Positions 43,028 through 50,976 of a stretch of 64,000 bases of DNA are shown here, piece by piece. This stretch comes from Blautia hansenii DSM 20583. GTDB lineage: Bacteria; Bacillota; Clostridia; Lachnospirales; Lachnospiraceae. Each line of letters begins with the position of its first letter. The first letter of the stretch is position 1. Both the position numbers and the translations under genes were made by a program. The notes under the pieces were generated by a model. It was not told where the DNA came from. It saw only the letters and a list, made by a program, of their open reading frames with translations, and ran no database searches. The stretch covers positions 628,501 through 692,500 of the forward strand of contig NZ_CP022413.2 of assembly GCF_002222595.2 (NCBI RefSeq), in the 5' to 3' direction.

Positions 43028-43360
43028 ATGAAATTATTTGGAAAGAAAAAAGAAACAAAAACATGTTGCTGTGGTGGAAATTGCACATCAGAAACAATGG
43101 AAAATGCAGAAAGTAAAAAACAAGAGAAGGGTATTAAAATACTGGGTTCAGGCTGTATAAAATGTATGGAATTAGAAAAAACAGCCAGAACGGCAATATC
43201 TGAGCTTCAATTAGACTACGAGATTGACCATGTAACAGACTTTGTGGAAATAGCCGGTTATGGAGTTATGTCTACACCGGCATTAGTGATTGACGGAGAA
43301 GTAATATCTTATGGAAAAGTATTGAAGGTAGAAGAAGTGAAAGAATTGTTGATGAAATAA
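43028..43360 (+). CDS. Thioredoxin-like small redox protein of the arsenic operon
   Basis: The 110-residue protein has a Cys-rich N-terminus (KTCCCGGNC) and a redox-active disulfide fold with GSGCIKCMELEK, then GVMSTPALVIDGEV including the cis-Pro. It resembles the TM0996/MTH895 glutaredoxin-like family often found beside ArsP-type permeases. It may reduce arsenical or hand arsenic to the permease; the Cys cluster could bind As(III). GGAGAG lies upstream. The function is inferred. Confidence 0.82.
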   Translation: MKLFGKKKETKTCCCGGNCTSETMENAESKKQEKGIKILGSGCIKCMELEKTARTAISELQLDYEIDHVTDFVEIAGYGVMSTPALVIDGEVISYGKVLKVEEVKELLMK

Positions 43361-43388
43361 TAAAACAGCGAAAGGTTGGTAATTTATA

Positions 43389-43641
43389 ATGAAAAAACCT
43401 AAAGTAGCTTTTGTATGTGTTCATAATTCCTGCCGTAGTCAAATTGCTGTCTGAAATACCTCCGGTAGATATTGTAATTACAATGGGATGTAATGTAAAT
43501 TGTCCTATAATACCATGCCAATATAGAGAAGATTGGGGATTGAATGATCCTACCGGAAAGGATGACGTTGAATTTTCAAAAACGATACATGCAATCCATG
43601 CAAGAATACTTGAATTAGCAGAGAAAATAAAAAAGAGTTGA
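43389..43641 (+). pseudogene. arsC: Arsenate reductase (low-molecular-weight phosphatase type) with an internal deletion
   Basis: The first 21 codons read MKKPKVAFVCVHNSCRSQIA and contain the P-loop CVHNSCRS, then TGA at 43452-43454. The remainder of the gene appears in the next frame: LLSEIPPVDIVITMGCNVNC, then REDWGLNDPTGKDDVEFSKTI to the stop at 43641. Intact family members are about 130-140 residues; about 50 codons between SQIA and KLL are missing and the frame changes. The nonamer AAATTGCTG at 43441-43449 belongs to both ends, so deletion between short repeats is likely. Confidence 0.85.
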
Positions 43642-43708
43642 TACATTGAGTGGTATCCGAAATATATAGATACTCGGAATACGTCTTTCATGTAACAACT
43701 CTTTATTT
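43632..43708. terminator. Bidirectional stem-loop between arsC remnant and trkH
   Basis: AAAGAGTTG (43632-43640) pairs with CAACTCTTT (43696-43704) and an inner GTATCCGA/TCGGAATAC pairing is possible. U-rich tails follow on plus and A-rich on minus. Confidence 0.7.
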
Positions 43709-45147
43709 TAATACTTCTTCCATGTTTCCCTTACAAACAACAATAACATTGGGAATAATTCCAGTCTTCCGGCAAGCATATCAAAAGTAAGCACCAGCTT
43801 TGCACCATTGGAGAAAATGGAAAAGTTCTGTGTCGGACCGACTAATTCCAATCCGGGTCCGATGTTATTCAGTGCTGCGGAAACACCGGTAAAGTTTGTT
43901 ACCATATCCAGTCCGTCAAAACTGATAAGGAGAATGGAAAGGGCAAAAACTAAAACATAGGCAATCAGAAATACATTTGTAGAACGAACAACCTCATGCT
44001 CCAAGGTATGGCCGTCCAGCTTTAATTTGCGGACACTGCGAGGATGAAGTAAGGTATGGAGTTCTTTTTTTATTGTTTTAATTAAAATAATGAAACGTGA
44101 CACTTTAATACCGCCGCCGGTACTTCCTGCACATGCACCGATAAACATCAGAAGAACCAAAATAGTTCTGGAAGCCTGCGGCCACAGGTTAAAGTCCGTA
44201 GTTGCATATCCGGTAGTAGTGATAATGGAGCCTACCTGAAAGGCTGCGTGGCGCAAAGCCTCTCCCACACCGGAATAAAGGTGGGCAATATTTAACGTAA
44301 TTACTGCGATAGATGCAAAAATAATTCCGAAGTAACAGCGAACCTCCTCCATACGGAAAGCCTGCGTAAATTTTCTGCACCAGATTAAAAAGTAAGCGTT
44401 AAAGTTGACGCCAAATAAAATCATGAAAACAGTTACAACAATCTGTATATAGGGAGAGTAACCTCCGATACTGTCATTTTTAATACCAAATCCACCGGTA
44501 CCTGCAGTACCAAAGCTGGTTGTCAAAGAGTCAAACAAAGGCATTCCCCCTGCCAATAGCAGAAGAATTTCTACGGTTGTTAAAACAATATAGATAATAT
44601 AAAGGATTTTAGCTGTGGAACGTACCGTAGGACGCAGCTTGCTCACAGACGGACCGGGACTTTCTGCTTTCATAAGGTTCATGTGTGAGCCACCGTGCAT
44701 TTCCATGAAAGTAAGAAGAAAGACCAGCACACCCATACCGCCAATCCAGTGGGTAAAACTTCGCCACATAAGCATGCAGTGGGGAAGCACTTCCACATCC
44801 TTTAAAATACTGGCTCCGGTTGTGGTAAAACCGGAAACTGTTTCAAAAAGAGCATCAATGGGATTGCTTATCACACCGCTGAAAAGAAAAGGAAGTCCTC
44901 CCATAAAACTCAGTACAATCCAGCTCAGTGCAACCGATACAAAGCCTTCCTTTACATAAAAAACCGTATTTTTCGTTTTTTTTCGTGTTAGAACTGCGCC
45001 GACCAATACACATAAAAGCGCAGTAAATACAAAGGACCAGCCGCTGTATTCCTGATAAATAAGGGCTGTAAAGCAGGGAAGAAGCATGAAAGCTGCTTCA
45101 AAATACAATACCCTGCCGATAATGGATTTTACAATTAAGTAATTCAT
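43708..45147 (-). CDS. trkH: TrkH-family potassium uptake membrane subunit
   Basis: The 479-residue transporter has the four pore repeats, including TVSGFTTTGASIL, TAGTGGFGIKNDSIG and ITTTGYATTDFNLW, each with the conserved Gly of the K+ filter, and GACAGSTGGGIKVSR. It works with the cytoplasmic TrkA, encoded immediately upstream at a 15-base distance. CAGGAGATATT precedes the ATG. It is a different subfamily from the KtrB-like protein at 2041, which is more than 40 kb away and lacks a TrkA partner. Confidence 0.94.
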   Translation of the reverse strand: MNYLIVKSIIGRVLYFEAAFMLLPCFTALIYQEYSGWSFVFTALLCVLVGAVLTRKKTKNTVFYVKEGFVSVALSWIVLSFMGGLPFLFSGVISNPIDALFETVSGFTTTGASILKDVEVLPHCMLMWRSFTHWIGGMGVLVFLLTFMEMHGGSHMNLMKAESPGPSVSKLRPTVRSTAKILYIIYIVLTTVEILLLLAGGMPLFDSLTTSFGTAGTGGFGIKNDSIGGYSPYIQIVVTVFMILFGVNFNAYFLIWCRKFTQAFRMEEVRCYFGIIFASIAVITLNIAHLYSGVGEALRHAAFQVGSIITTTGYATTDFNLWPQASRTILVLLMFIGACAGSTGGGIKVSRFIILIKTIKKELHTLLHPRSVRKLKLDGHTLEHEVVRSTNVFLIAYVLVFALSILLISFDGLDMVTNFTGVSAALNNIGPGLELVGPTQNFSIFSNGAKLVLTFDMLAGRLELFPMLLLFVRETWKKY

Positions 45148-45162
45148 AATATCTCCTGATTG

Positions 45163-46521
45163 TTATTTTTTCAGAATGTCTTTTAAGTCACGTAAACCCG
45201 GAATAGATGTTACAACAACTACCGTATCCCCTACCTGAATAGTATCCTGTCCCCTTGGAATTTGGATATTGCCGTTTCGATTGATGCAGGCAATTAACAG
45301 ATTATCTTTTAAATTTAAATCAGATAAAGGTGTATTGGTAATTGAGGAGCTTTCCTTTACAGCAAATTCCAGAGCCTCTGCCTGTCCGTCTAAAATATGG
45401 TAAAGAGTTTCTACATTGCTGCTTAAAGAGTTTTCCATAGCACGCACATAGCGCAGAATATAGTCCGCAGTAATGTATTTCGGATAAATGACACTTCCCA
45501 AATCCAGTCCATCAATAATATCATCAAAAGCAATACGATTTACCTTTGTAATCAGCTTGGCATGAGAGTTTTTCTTGGCAAACAGAGAAAGGAGGATATT
45601 TTCCTCGTCCATATTGGTAAGTGTAACAAAAGCTTCTGTCTGTGTAAGTCCTTCCTCTAAGAGAAGCTTTTTATCTGTTCCGTCACCGCAGATAACGGTA
45701 ATTCTAGGCAAAAGCTCACTTAATTCCTCGCAGCGGGAAACGTTGGACTCTACCATACGCACATGGATTTTCAATTCGTCAAGAAGTGCTGCCAGATAGT
45801 ACCCTAAGGTTCCTCCGCCTACAATCATGGCATTTTTTACCTGATTTGTGGTTACGCCTATTTTTTTGAAAAATTTTGCAGAATTGGCAGGGGAGGCAAT
45901 GATAGAAATAAAATCATAGTCCTTTAATACAAAATTTCCGGACGGAATAAACACTTCACTGTCTCTTTCCACACCACAGATTAAAACATTACATTTCAGG
46001 TTATCTACGATTTCCATAACGGAAAGTCCGTCTAAACGAAACTCCGGCAGAATTTTAAATTTCATCAATTCCACTCTGCCCTTCGCAAAGGTGTCAAGCT
46101 TAATGGCAGACGGAAAACGCAGAAGTCTGGAGATTTCCATTGCCGCAGAGTATTCTGGATTGATAATCATAGAAATACCAAGACTTTTTCGGATAAAATT
46201 CCTTTCTTTGTTATAAATCGGATTGCGGACACGGGCAATGGTGTGGCATTTACTCACTTTTTTTGCAATGACACAGCAGAGTAGATTTAATTCGTCAGAG
46301 CCTGTAACAGCAATTAAAATATGGGCATCCTCAACGCCGGCTTCGGAAAGCACATTAACACTGGAGCCATTTCCGGCAATACCCATAACGTCAATGCTTT
46401 CGGAAAGCTGTTGGATTTTTCGTGGGTTTGTGTCGATAACCACAAGGTCATGCTGCTCGTAACTGAGCTGTTCAGCTAAGGTGCTTCCAATCTTGCCGCA
46501 GCCCACAATAATAATCTTCAT
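45163..46521 (-). CDS. trkA: TrkA potassium uptake regulatory subunit
   Basis: The 452-residue cytoplasmic protein has two RCK units. The first Rossmann domain is MKIIIVGCGKIGSTLAEQL with acidic VVIDTN, and the second is AMIVGGGTLGYYLAALL. Each is followed by a RCK_C segment (DGLSVMEIVDNL; NTPLSDLNLKDNLLIA...VGDTVVVVT). It gates TrkH in response to NAD(H)/ATP. ATG 46521 is used behind TGGAGGT; the TTG at 46533 overlaps that ribosome site. It lies upstream of trkH in an operon. Confidence 0.95.
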   Translation of the reverse strand: MKIIIVGCGKIGSTLAEQLSYEQHDLVVIDTNPRKIQQLSESIDVMGIAGNGSSVNVLSEAGVEDAHILIAVTGSDELNLLCCVIAKKVSKCHTIARVRNPIYNKERNFIRKSLGISMIINPEYSAAMEISRLLRFPSAIKLDTFAKGRVELMKFKILPEFRLDGLSVMEIVDNLKCNVLICGVERDSEVFIPSGNFVLKDYDFISIIASPANSAKFFKKIGVTTNQVKNAMIVGGGTLGYYLAALLDELKIHVRMVESNVSRCEELSELLPRITVICGDGTDKKLLLEEGLTQTEAFVTLTNMDEENILLSLFAKKNSHAKLITKVNRIAFDDIIDGLDLGSVIYPKYITADYILRYVRAMENSLSSNVETLYHILDGQAEALEFAVKESSSITNTPLSDLNLKDNLLIACINRNGNIQIPRGQDTIQVGDTVVVVTSIPGLRDLKDILKK

Positions 46522-46596
46522 AAGAACCTCCAAATGTTATTAAAATAATATAAAGAAAATAAGAATGACATAAAGATTATATAAAAATCAAGTTTC

Positions 46597-46624
46597 ATTA
46601 TAGCACTAATAAGTATATTTGCAA
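46597..46624 (-). promoter_or_regulatory. Promoter of trkA-trkH
   Basis: On the minus strand TTGCAA (46624-46619), 16 bases and TATAAT (46602-46597) precede trkA by 75 bases. Confidence 0.55.
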
Positions 46625-46631
46625 TGAGTAT

Positions 46632-46660
46632 TTGACAAAGAATATGGTTTTTGATATATC
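46632..46660 (+). promoter_or_regulatory. Promoter of the DUF6472 gene
   Basis: TTGACA (46632-46637), 17 bases, TATATC (46655-46660); the start codon is 31 bases downstream. Confidence 0.6.
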
Positions 46661-46691
46661 TGAATAGAAAGCACAGAAAGGGAATGAAAAA

Positions 46692-46886
46692 ATGGAAAAA
46701 AAATTAGGAAAAACAGCAGGCTGTGAGTATTGCAGCAATTATATTTACGATGAAGATTTAGGATATTATGTTTGTGATGTGAATTTAGATGAAGATGAGA
46801 TGAGCCGCTTTTTATCAGATACTTTTTATAATTGCCCATATTTCCAAATGGAAGATGAATATAAGATTGTTAGAAAGCAGATGTAG
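46692..46886 (+). CDS. Cys-rich small protein, DUF6472-like
   Basis: The 64-residue acidic protein (GCEYCSNYIYDEDLGYYVCDVNLDEDEMSRFL, then CPYF) has four Cys in a C-x2-C ... C ... C pattern, suggesting a metal-bound knuckle. It resembles a small family widespread in Lachnospiraceae (DUF6472; recalled from memory). AAAGGGAATG precedes the ATG. Function unknown. Confidence 0.72.
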   Translation: MEKKLGKTAGCEYCSNYIYDEDLGYYVCDVNLDEDEMSRFLSDTFYNCPYFQMEDEYKIVRKQM

Positions 46887-46963
46887 AAAACGTTGCGCTT
46901 GGCAGGCAAAGAGACTATAATGAAACAACAAGTGACCTATGGATTGAGTAAAGGATGAAGATT

Positions 46964-48256
46964 ATGAATATCAGAAATGAAGTAAGAAAGATGAAGGAAG
47001 ACAGTCCGAAAATGGCTGCACTTTCTTTGGAAACCAGAAATCAGGCATTAAAAGCAGCAGCTTTGGCATTGCAGGAGCATAAAGAAGAAATTTTTCAGGC
47101 AAACAAAGAAGACATGGAAGCTGCGAAAGCAGCGCAAGTTTTACCCTCTGTAATGAAAAGACTGAAATTTGATGAGGAAAAATTAAAAGCGGTCACAGAA
47201 GGGATGGAGCAATTAAGAAAACTTCCCGACCCACTTTCAAAAGTACAGCTTGCAAGGAAATTAGATGAAAATTTAAATCTGTATCGGGTAACCTGTCCCA
47301 TTGGAGTAATCGGCGTTATTTTTGAGGCAAGACCGGATGCGCTGGTACAGATATCCTCTCTTTGTATCAAAAGCGGAAATTGTGCTGTATTAAAGGGTGG
47401 AAAAGAAACAGCACGGACAAATAAGGTTTTATTCGAGATTATTTATCAGGCTGTGACGAAATGCGGTCTGCCAAAAGGCTGTATGCTTCAGGCAGAGCAG
47501 CATCAGGAAATTGATGAGCTCCTTTCCTGCCATGACTGTGTGGATTTGCTAATTCCAAGAGGCTCTAACAGCTTTGTACAGTATATTATGAACCATACAA
47601 AAATTCCGGTTATGGGACACGCAGACGGAGTATGTCATATTTATGTAGATAATTCTTATGATATCAAGAAGGCAATCCCTGTGCTTGTTGATGCCAAGAC
47701 ACAGTATACGGCAGCTTGTAATGCAGTGGAGACCTTGCTGGTAAACAGACAGATTGCACAGGAATTCCTGACGGAGGCAGAAAAAGCTCTCAAAGCAGCA
47801 GGCGTAAGTATAAGAGGAACAAAAGAAGTACAGCAGATGATAGAATGTGAAGAAATGCAGGAAGAAGATTTTCATACAGAGTATTTAGACATGACGATTT
47901 CTGTGAAAATTGTAGAAGATGTAGAGGAAGCAATTTATCACATTAACAAGTATGGTTCTCATCATACAGATTGTATTTTAAGTGAAAATCAGGAAAATGT
48001 AGAAAAGTTTATGCAGCTTGTGGACTCTGCAGGGGTGTATCATAATTGTTCCACCAGATTTGCAGACGGTTTCCGCTATGGATTTGGAGCAGAAGTGGGG
48101 ATTAGCACAGGAAAAATTCATGCCAGAGGACCGGTAGGGCTGGAAGGTCTGGTAACTTATAAATATAAGCTATTCGGACAGGGACAGACAGTACAGGATT
48201 ATGCTTTGGGAAAGAAAGCATTTCACTTTGAAGAAATAAACGAGGAAGAGAAATAA
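46964..48256 (+). CDS. proA: Gamma-glutamyl phosphate reductase
   Basis: The 430-residue enzyme uses NADPH to reduce gamma-glutamyl phosphate to glutamate semialdehyde in proline synthesis. Motifs include PIGVIGVIFEARPDAL, KSGNCAVLKGGKE, the catalytic-Cys region TQYTAACNAVETLL and GPVGLEGLVTYKY at the C-terminus. ATG 46964 is preferred over 46955 because AAAGG precedes it by nine bases. ProB (glutamate kinase) is not adjacent; proA is followed directly by a CPBP protease gene. Confidence 0.95.
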   Translation: MNIRNEVRKMKEDSPKMAALSLETRNQALKAAALALQEHKEEIFQANKEDMEAAKAAQVLPSVMKRLKFDEEKLKAVTEGMEQLRKLPDPLSKVQLARKLDENLNLYRVTCPIGVIGVIFEARPDALVQISSLCIKSGNCAVLKGGKETARTNKVLFEIIYQAVTKCGLPKGCMLQAEQHQEIDELLSCHDCVDLLIPRGSNSFVQYIMNHTKIPVMGHADGVCHIYVDNSYDIKKAIPVLVDAKTQYTAACNAVETLLVNRQIAQEFLTEAEKALKAAGVSIRGTKEVQQMIECEEMQEEDFHTEYLDMTISVKIVEDVEEAIYHINKYGSHHTDCILSENQENVEKFMQLVDSAGVYHNCSTRFADGFRYGFGAEVGISTGKIHARGPVGLEGLVTYKYKLFGQGQTVQDYALGKKAFHFEEINEEEK

Positions 48257-48979
48257 ATGGAGAAATCAAAAGCAATCTTACAAAGTCTTTTGCCTGTTGT
48301 CATGTGGCTTGCCATTCAGAGTGTGGTAAGTCTTGTATTTTTATTCTGGAGAGATTATCCTCCTTATTTTGATGGGGTGCTGATTAATTCTGTGACACTG
48401 CTTATCGGTGGATTTTGGTATCAAAGTCTGAAAAAGAAGGAAGATACAGCTCAGATTGCGGTTTCACCAACAGGGTGGATAGGTCTTGCTCTTTTAGGGG
48501 GCGCAATTCAGTTCTGCACAAGCTTTGCACTCACCGGAATTTCCGGTCTGTTTCCTCAGGAGATGGAAAATTACGGAGAGGTTATGGAAAGTTTGGGAAT
48601 GTACAGCCCTACCTTTTTCTCCATAGTATATACCATGCTTTTAGCGCCTTTTGTAGAGGAATTGATTTTCAGAGGGCTGACCTTAAAAATATTGGAAAAA
48701 TCCTTTCCGTTCTGGGTTGCCAATATTTTACAAGCATTGTATTTCGGAATAATACACGGCAATATTATTCAGTCCTCCTATGCCTTTTTCGCAGGTTTGT
48801 TATTTGGCGCTGTAATGTATAAATATAAAAGTTTAAAATGTGTAATCTGGTGTCATTTCTTTGTAAATTTCTTAGGTACGGCTTTAGGAATGTTTCCTAT
48901 TCCATTATGGCTGGGAGTTGTCCTTACCATAGTGCCTTTAGGAATTTTGTGGGGAATGAAAAAAAGAAGTTGTGTTTAA
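48257..48979 (+). CDS. CPBP-family intramembrane metalloprotease
   Basis: The 240-residue membrane protein has the Abi/CAAX motif set: EELIFRGL (motif 1, EExxxR), FGIIHGN (motif 2, FxxxH) and HFFVNF (motif 3, HxxxN). Relatives process peptides or give bacteriocin immunity. Its ATG directly abuts the proA stop. A hairpin terminator overlaps its 3' end. No bacteriocin gene is visible nearby. Confidence 0.88.
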   Translation: MEKSKAILQSLLPVVMWLAIQSVVSLVFLFWRDYPPYFDGVLINSVTLLIGGFWYQSLKKKEDTAQIAVSPTGWIGLALLGGAIQFCTSFALTGISGLFPQEMENYGEVMESLGMYSPTFFSIVYTMLLAPFVEELIFRGLTLKILEKSFPFWVANILQALYFGIIHGNIIQSSYAFFAGLLFGAVMYKYKSLKCVIWCHFFVNFLGTALGMFPIPLWLGVVLTIVPLGILWGMKKRSCV

Positions 48980-48997
48980 AGCACAGCTTCTTTTTTA
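48963..48997 (+). terminator. Terminator after the CPBP protease gene
   Basis: AAGAAGTTGTG and CACAGCTTCTT pair across a 7-base loop and are followed by TTTTTT. Confidence 0.85.
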
Positions 48998-49005
48998 AAA
49001 ACTGC

Positions 49006-49056
49006 TTGACAAAGAAAATTGTCATCTGCTACAATTATGACAAATATAATTGTCAT
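49006..49056 (+). promoter_or_regulatory. Promoter and candidate autoregulatory operator of the Xre-ABC cassette
   Basis: TTGACA (49006-49011), 18 bases, TACAAT (49030-49035). ATTGTCAT (49018-49025), ATGACAA (49037-49043) and TTGTCAT (49050-49056) are repeated half-sites; the last two form an inverted repeat with a 6-base spacer. They overlap the -10 and start, suiting repression by the Xre protein encoded downstream. Confidence 0.6.
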
Positions 49057-49101
49057 AACGACAAGAAAATAAGTCAAAAAATTCGGGGGGGAGAAAGAGA
49101 A

Positions 49102-49314
49102 ATGCCATTATATAACAGCCTGAAGGAATATCGGGCAAGGCTGGGGATTAACCAGCAGGAGCTTGGCAAAAGAGTCGGAGCTTCCAGACAGACTATCAGT
49201 TTAATTGAAAGAGGAGATTATTCTCCGTCTGTAACGCTGGCTTTGAAAATCGCAAAGGAGTGCAACGCAACCGTAGAAGAAATATTTAGATATGAGGAGG
49301 ATGAAGATGAGTAA
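49102..49314 (+). CDS. Small Xre-family transcriptional regulator
   Basis: The 70-residue single-domain helix-turn-helix protein (LKEYRARLGINQQELGKRVGASRQTISLIERGDYSPSVTLALKIAKEC) is typical of the regulators of ABC transporter cassettes in Firmicutes. ATG 49102 is behind a GGGGGGAG ribosome site. It overlaps the start of the DUF3169 gene. It probably binds the repeated TTGTCAT sites at its own promoter. Confidence 0.92.
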   Translation: MPLYNSLKEYRARLGINQQELGKRVGASRQTISLIERGDYSPSVTLALKIAKECNATVEEIFRYEEDEDE

Positions 49315-50068
49315 GGAAAAGAAAAAAGAAACGGGACGTGTGCAGGGCATGATACAAATAGCGCTCCTTATGCTTTTAGGAGCGTTTATCGGAGGTGCAG
49401 GAAGCGCCGTCTGCTTTTGGTTTAAAGACGATATTGCAAATATTTTGCAGGAAGCAGAGAGTATTACAGGACATTACAGTGATTGGATGCTGATGTTTTT
49501 ATCTTTCGTACTTTTTATTTTAGCTCCTCTGCTTACTTTTATAGCAGCGAAAAAGCTGAAACAATGGGACGAAGACTCAGAAGAAGAAACCGAGCGGCTG
49601 GAAAGAAGTATTCAGAGATATCAGAGTGTTTTATCTATTTTTATGATAGGTGAAATGTGTATTTCGGGAATTTCTATTGCAAATCTGCATACAGAAACAA
49701 GTATGGTTTCGATGTTGTCTGTTGCAGCTGTTCTGATTTATGCACTTATCGTATTTTGGAACTTATTTTTTATGGGGAAATTAATAAAGTATGATAAGAA
49801 AATTAATCCGGAAAAGAGAGGGAATTTCTTTAGCTGGAATTTTAATAAAGAATGGCTGGAAAGCTGTGATGAAAGAGAAAAATTAAGATTGTTTCAAGCG
49901 GCATATTATACACAGTTAAGAACGCAGTTTGTGTATCTGGCGGTCTTTATCGGACTTTTACTTGTATCTAATGCAGTGGAAATTGGGATAGTACCATTTT
50001 TGATTTTAATGGTGATATGGGTTTCTCAGTCATTGATTTATTGCTATGAATACGAAAAGAAAAGATAA
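49307..50068 (+). CDS. DUF3169 membrane protein
   Basis: The 253-residue protein has about five to six helices (first at 15-40, next at 62-85) with a charged cytoplasmic stretch KQWDEDSEEETERLERS between them, as in DUF3169. ATG 49307 is six bases after GAGGAGG; the longer frame starts inside the Xre gene. It lies between an Xre regulator and a NatAB-type ABC transporter, an arrangement often linked with antimicrobial or cation response. Function unknown. Confidence 0.8.
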   Translation: MSKEKKKETGRVQGMIQIALLMLLGAFIGGAGSAVCFWFKDDIANILQEAESITGHYSDWMLMFLSFVLFILAPLLTFIAAKKLKQWDEDSEEETERLERSIQRYQSVLSIFMIGEMCISGISIANLHTETSMVSMLSVAAVLIYALIVFWNLFFMGKLIKYDKKINPEKRGNFFSWNFNKEWLESCDEREKLRLFQAAYYTQLRTQFVYLAVFIGLLLVSNAVEIGIVPFLILMVIWVSQSLIYCYEYEKKR

Positions 50069-50079
50069 GGAGGAGTAAC

Positions 50080-50976
50080 ATGGGATTAGAAGTAAGAGGA
50101 ATTACAAAGAAATTCGGAGAAAAAACAGCCGTGGATCATTTATCCTTTGAGATGAAAGAGCCGGGGGTATTCGGACTTTTGGGAACAAACGGAGCAGGGA
50201 AAACCACGACTATCCGCAATATTTTGGGGATTATGCAGCCGGATGAGGGAGAAGCGCTGTGGAACGGCACTCCTATTTCAAGAGAAACCTTGTCCTTTGG
50301 ATATCTTCCGGAGGAGAGAGGAATTTATATGAAGACGAAAGTGCTGGAGCAGTTGGTTTACTTTGGAAGACTGCGAGGCATGAAGAAGGAAAAAGCAAAA
50401 AAATCTGCACTGGAGCTTATGGAAAGGCTGCGGGTGTCGGAATATCAGAATACGCCGGCAGAAAAGCTGTCGAAAGGAAATCAGCAGAAGGTTCAGTTAA
50501 TTGCGGCAATTATACATAATCCGAAATTGATTTTTCTGGACGAACCTTTTTCCGGCTTAGACCCTGTAAATGCACAGGTGTTGAGAAATCTGGTAAAGGA
50601 GCTTGTAGCAGAGGGGAAATATATTATTTTAAGTACCCATCAGATGGAAACGGTGGAAGAATACTGCGAAAATCTGGTTATTCTGGACAGAGGAAAAACT
50701 CTTTTAAAAGGCAATTTAAAAGAAATCAAAGCAGGGTACGGACATACCAATCTGGTAGTAGCTGCGCAGGAGGATGTCAGCACTTTGGCACAGGCAGAAG
50801 GATTGGAGCTTTTTGAAAAAAGAGCGGCTGAGACAGAATATAAGATACAGGGAGATGAGATGGCGCATAGATTTTTAAGACGAATGACAGAGTCAAACAT
50901 CTATCCTTTAAAATTTGAAATCCGTGAACCATCCTTACAGGAAATTTTCGTCAGAAAGGCAGGGGAAAGCAAATGA
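50080..50976 (+). CDS. ABC transporter ATP-binding protein (NatA-like)
   Basis: The 298-residue ATPase has Walker A LGTNGAGKTTT (about 33-43), the signature LSKGNQQKVQLI, Walker B LIFLDEPFSGLDP and the H-loop STHQME, followed by a C-terminal DUF4162-like extension (about 215-298). It drives the ABC-2 permease encoded by the next gene, with which it overlaps by 4 bases. Na+ or drug export is typical of the family; the substrate is unknown. Confidence 0.93.
   Translation: MGLEVRGITKKFGEKTAVDHLSFEMKEPGVFGLLGTNGAGKTTTIRNILGIMQPDEGEALWNGTPISRETLSFGYLPEERGIYMKTKVLEQLVYFGRLRGMKKEKAKKSALELMERLRVSEYQNTPAEKLSKGNQQKVQLIAAIIHNPKLIFLDEPFSGLDPVNAQVLRNLVKELVAEGKYIILSTHQMETVEEYCENLVILDRGKTLLKGNLKEIKAGYGHTNLVVAAQEDVSTLAQAEGLELFEKRAAETEYKIQGDEMAHRFLRRMTESNIYPLKFEIREPSLQEIFVRKAGESK

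Noticed and set aside
43411..43641. Independent 76-residue gene
   Set aside because: Its N-terminus has no ribosome site and its body is the C-terminal half of arsC; it is part of the deleted pseudogene.
46606..46839. Minus-strand frame of 77 residues
   Set aside because: Antisense to the DUF6472-like gene, which has a promoter, a ribosome site and a conserved Cys pattern.
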